Source: Candidatus Methylobacter oryzae
GTDB taxonomy: Bacteria; Pseudomonadota; Gammaproteobacteria; Methylococcales; Methylomonadaceae
Assembly (NCBI RefSeq): GCF_003994235.2
Contig: NZ_RYFG02000020.1
Location: 24,378-69,743 of the forward strand
Length of the DNA stretch: 45,366 bases
Direction: 5' to 3'
Numbering within the stretch: the first letter of the stretch is position 1; each line of letters begins with the position of its first letter. Made by a program: the position numbers and the translations under genes. Shown here piece by piece: positions 43,920-45,366 of the stretch. Below the pieces are notes generated by a model. It was not told where the DNA came from. It made no database searches and saw only the letters and a list, made by a program, of their open reading frames with translations.

Positions 43920-43952
43920 CGAAGGACATGAAGTTTTTATGAACGTCCTTCG
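43920..43952. repeat. CGAAGGAC hairpin element
   Basis: CGAAGGAC (43920-43927) and GTCCTTCG (43945-43952) with a 17-base AT-rich loop, between sufU and rsmJ. The outer words (ACTAAGACGCGAAGGAC, CCTTCGTGGCT) resemble the hairpin at 6722-6765, so both may belong to one dispersed family. It could act as a terminator of the suf transcript. Confidence 0.5.
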
Positions 43953-43968
43953 TGGCTAAATTTAAGTC

Positions 43969-44751
43969 ATGACCAACACAACATCGCAGCAATACATCGG
44001 AAAGCTGGCCGTACTTTATCTAGGGCAGGGTGATAGGCTGCCGTTTCAACAGCTTGCGGAAAGATTAGGCGTTCCTTTGTATGAGTCGTTTAATGGCGAT
44101 AGCCCGGAAGAATTCTTTTTAACTTGGCGTGACGGCTGCTTAAAACTACTCGACAAAGAGCTGATTAAAAAAGGTGGTTTGGCAGTCGATATTGAGCCTC
44201 GCAACGGCGAACAGCGATCATGGCCCGCTCCCAAAGACGGTGCTTTGGCCCAGGCGTTGGGCCGAAAAACCAGGACCGTTGTCGATGCTACGACCGGTTG
44301 GGGGCAGGACAGTCTGTATATCTTCCGTATGGGTTACGAGCTATTGTGTATCGAGCGGTCTCCGGTTATGGTGGAATTGCTGGCCGATGGCTTTGTCCGT
44401 TTGGCGCAACTGGATTGGATGCAGCGGCTTAATCTTGAGCCTCCGCGATTGCTACAAGGCAACGCCATCGAATTATTGGCTGGTTTGGAAGTCAAGCCCG
44501 ATTGTATTTATCTTGACCCTATGTTTCCGCCTAAACGCAAGAAATCAGCACTCGCCAAAAAAACAATGATGGTTTTGCGCGATTTGTTAGGTGATGACCA
44601 GGATAAGGAATTGCTTTTTCAGGCGGCTTTAAACGCAGCCGGAAAACGAGTTGTAGTGAAAAGCCCTGATTATGCCGAACCTTTGGGCTGCAAGCCTAGC
44701 CAAAGTTTTCAGGGCAAATTGTTGCGGTATGATGTTTATTTGAAACTATAG
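43969..44751 (+). CDS. rsmJ: 16S rRNA (guanine1516-N2)-methyltransferase RsmJ
   Basis: A 260-residue SAM-dependent methyltransferase that modifies G1516 of 16S rRNA. SAM motif I is VVDATTGWGQDSLYIFRMGYELLCIERSPVM; the catalytic-type motif is CIYLDPMFPPKRKKSALAKKTMMVLRDLLG; the end KRVVVKSPDYAEPLG is typical. Cytoplasmic. Its placement between sufU and a Rieske gene is unusual and may only reflect neighbourhood, since a hairpin element lies ahead of it. Confidence 0.95.
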   Translation: MTNTTSQQYIGKLAVLYLGQGDRLPFQQLAERLGVPLYESFNGDSPEEFFLTWRDGCLKLLDKELIKKGGLAVDIEPRNGEQRSWPAPKDGALAQALGRKTRTVVDATTGWGQDSLYIFRMGYELLCIERSPVMVELLADGFVRLAQLDWMQRLNLEPPRLLQGNAIELLAGLEVKPDCIYLDPMFPPKRKKSALAKKTMMVLRDLLGDDQDKELLFQAALNAAGKRVVVKSPDYAEPLGCKPSQSFQGKLLRYDVYLKL

Positions 44752-44781
44752 ACCTTACAAGTTTAAAAAATCTGGAAGGTC
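44751..44781. repeat. GACCTT short hairpin after rsmJ
   Basis: GACCTT (44751-44756) and AAGGTC (44776-44781) flank an A/T-rich centre of 19 bases. It begins on the last base of rsmJ. It may be a worn copy of a GACCTTGCAGG-type dispersed palindrome or a weak terminator. Confidence 0.35.
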
Positions 44782-44817
44782 TGAACATATTAAAAATATA
44801 ACGATAACGGTAAAAAA

Positions 44818-45138
44818 ATGTCAGATTGGATAGACGCAATAGATGAAAATGCTTTGGCAAATGGCGAGCACATCGTCGTAGATGTTGACGGTACGGATGT
44901 CGCTATTTTTAAAATTGACGGTAAATTTTACGCGCTTGAGGATGTCTGTACTCATGACGGAGCGGAAATAGCCAGCGGCAGATTGGAAGGTGATGAGATT
45001 ATCTGTCCTCGTCATGGTGCGCGTTTTTGTGTAAAAACCGGTGAAGTAAAATCTCCGCCTGCGTATGAAAATATTGACTGTTTTCCGCTTAGAATCAAAA
45101 ACGGTAAGCTCCAAGTTAGGGATAATCGTTGGGATTAG
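44818..45138 (+). CDS. Rieske-type [2Fe-2S] ferredoxin
   Basis: A 106-residue soluble Rieske protein of the kind that serves as ferredoxin subunit of non-haem oxygenases. The ligands are C44 and H46 (DVCTHDG) and C63 and H66 (ICPRHGARF), with the GRLEGDE loop between. No oxygenase subunit is nearby. Small Rieske proteins often end SUF operons, where they may deliver electrons for cluster assembly; that role here is inference from position. It is the last gene in the window. Confidence 0.93.
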   Translation: MSDWIDAIDENALANGEHIVVDVDGTDVAIFKIDGKFYALEDVCTHDGAEIASGRLEGDEIICPRHGARFCVKTGEVKSPPAYENIDCFPLRIKNGKLQVRDNRWD

Positions 45139-45366
45139 TGCCGTTCTGAAACATATTTTTTAATGCTTGGTTTATAAAATTTTAAGACGGGTAATCCTCA
45201 TAAATATTTCGCTTTTGTGCTTTTAGCAGTTTCCATATTCGTGGGCGAACATATATTGGGACATGATAAAAGTGAAAATAAAAGCTTGACGGCAGAGAGG
45301 AAAGGCGTAGAATGCGCGGCTCTTTCGGGGCCGATGTTGCGAAAGACAGCCTTGGGGTTCCGCAAT
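45139..45366 (+). other. Right edge, leader of an outgoing transcript
   Basis: After the Rieske stop the sequence is AT-rich up to the promoter at 45286. From about 45320 on it is GC-rich and non-coding in appearance (CTCTTTCGGGGCCGATGTTG and onward), fitting the leader of a stable RNA. No tRNA cloverleaf can be drawn from the bases present. Confidence 0.4.
45286..45313 (+). promoter_or_regulatory. Strong stable-RNA-type promoter
   Basis: TTGACG (45286-45291), a 16-base spacer and TAGAAT (45308-45313), followed by a GC-rich discriminator GCGCGGC. An AT-rich tract lies upstream (AAAAGTGAAAATAAAAGC). This is the layout of rRNA or tRNA operon promoters under stringent control. No protein start is seen after it to the window edge, so it probably drives a stable RNA operon beyond. 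Confidence 0.7.

Noticed and set aside
45314-45366. tRNA gene at right edge
   Set aside because: No cloverleaf or T-loop consensus (GGTTCGA) can be drawn from the visible bases; only the leader is in the window.

Overview
The window looks like chromosomal DNA of a gammaproteobacterium. The gene complement (fur/bamE divergent pair, smpB next to ratA-ratB, lolCD-DUF2062-comEC, a SUF operon led by an Rrf2 regulator, YbiT-type ABC-F, yaeQ, rsmJ) is gammaproteobacterial, and the overall flavour (SUF rather than ISC, type I-C CRISPR, many small palindromic repeats) would fit a Methylococcales-like methanotroph. That genus-level idea is inference from gene style only; no marker such as methane monooxygenase or 16S rRNA is present.

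Layout. 0.3-3.0 kb: a diguanylate cyclase, then sixA-corA, all on the minus strand. 3.3-9.1 kb: a small helical protein, an unusual DedA/TVP38-FAD disulfide reductase fusion, a metallophosphoesterase, ybiT and yaeQ. 9.06-11.55 kb: a leader and a 33-repeat type I-C CRISPR array with no cas genes anywhere in the window; two adjacent spacers are one-nucleotide-slipped copies of the same sequence. 11.9-17.6 kb: a surface-signalling iron uptake cassette (ECF sigma, FecR anti-sigma, STN-bearing TonB receptor, PepSY membrane protein). 17.6-24.7 kb: NYN protein, ppnP, a decayed vapC, a PQQ-type sugar dehydrogenase, an Ala/Gln-rich coiled-coil protein with an internal 63-residue duplication, a patatin-like lipase and a methyltransferase. 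24.9-30.3 kb: DAO-type oxidoreductase, HopJ, isochorismatase, smpB, an NSS transporter, ratA-ratB, and a RHH antitoxin with a RelE toxin broken by one amber codon. 30.3-36.6 kb: bamE and fur (divergent), a LolC/E-type permease with lolD, DUF2062 and comEC. 36.6-45.1 kb: a SUF iron-sulfur operon (regulator, sufB, C, D, S, U, then rsmJ and a Rieske protein) interrupted twice: an AT-rich gene resembling the uracil-DNA glycosylase superfamily lies between sufB and sufC, and an antisense, frameshifted Uma2-family gene lies between sufD and sufS. The right edge carries a strong stable-RNA-type promoter whose transcript runs out of the window.

How it works together. Iron is the linking theme: Fur, a FecIRA-type siderophore signalling/uptake set, and the SUF assembly line with its own three-cysteine regulator and a palindromic operator over the promoter. 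The intergenic spaces are unusually rich in palindromic repeats of at least five kinds (an ACGGAT-rich element in three copies, a REPIN-like inverted REP pair, an AAGG(C/T)-rich element, a CGAAG hairpin, a GGAGTGCA-ended element), several of which touch gene ends or starts. Toxin and nuclease genes (vapC, relE, Uma2) are all broken, which suggests a region that collects accessory genes and then loses them.
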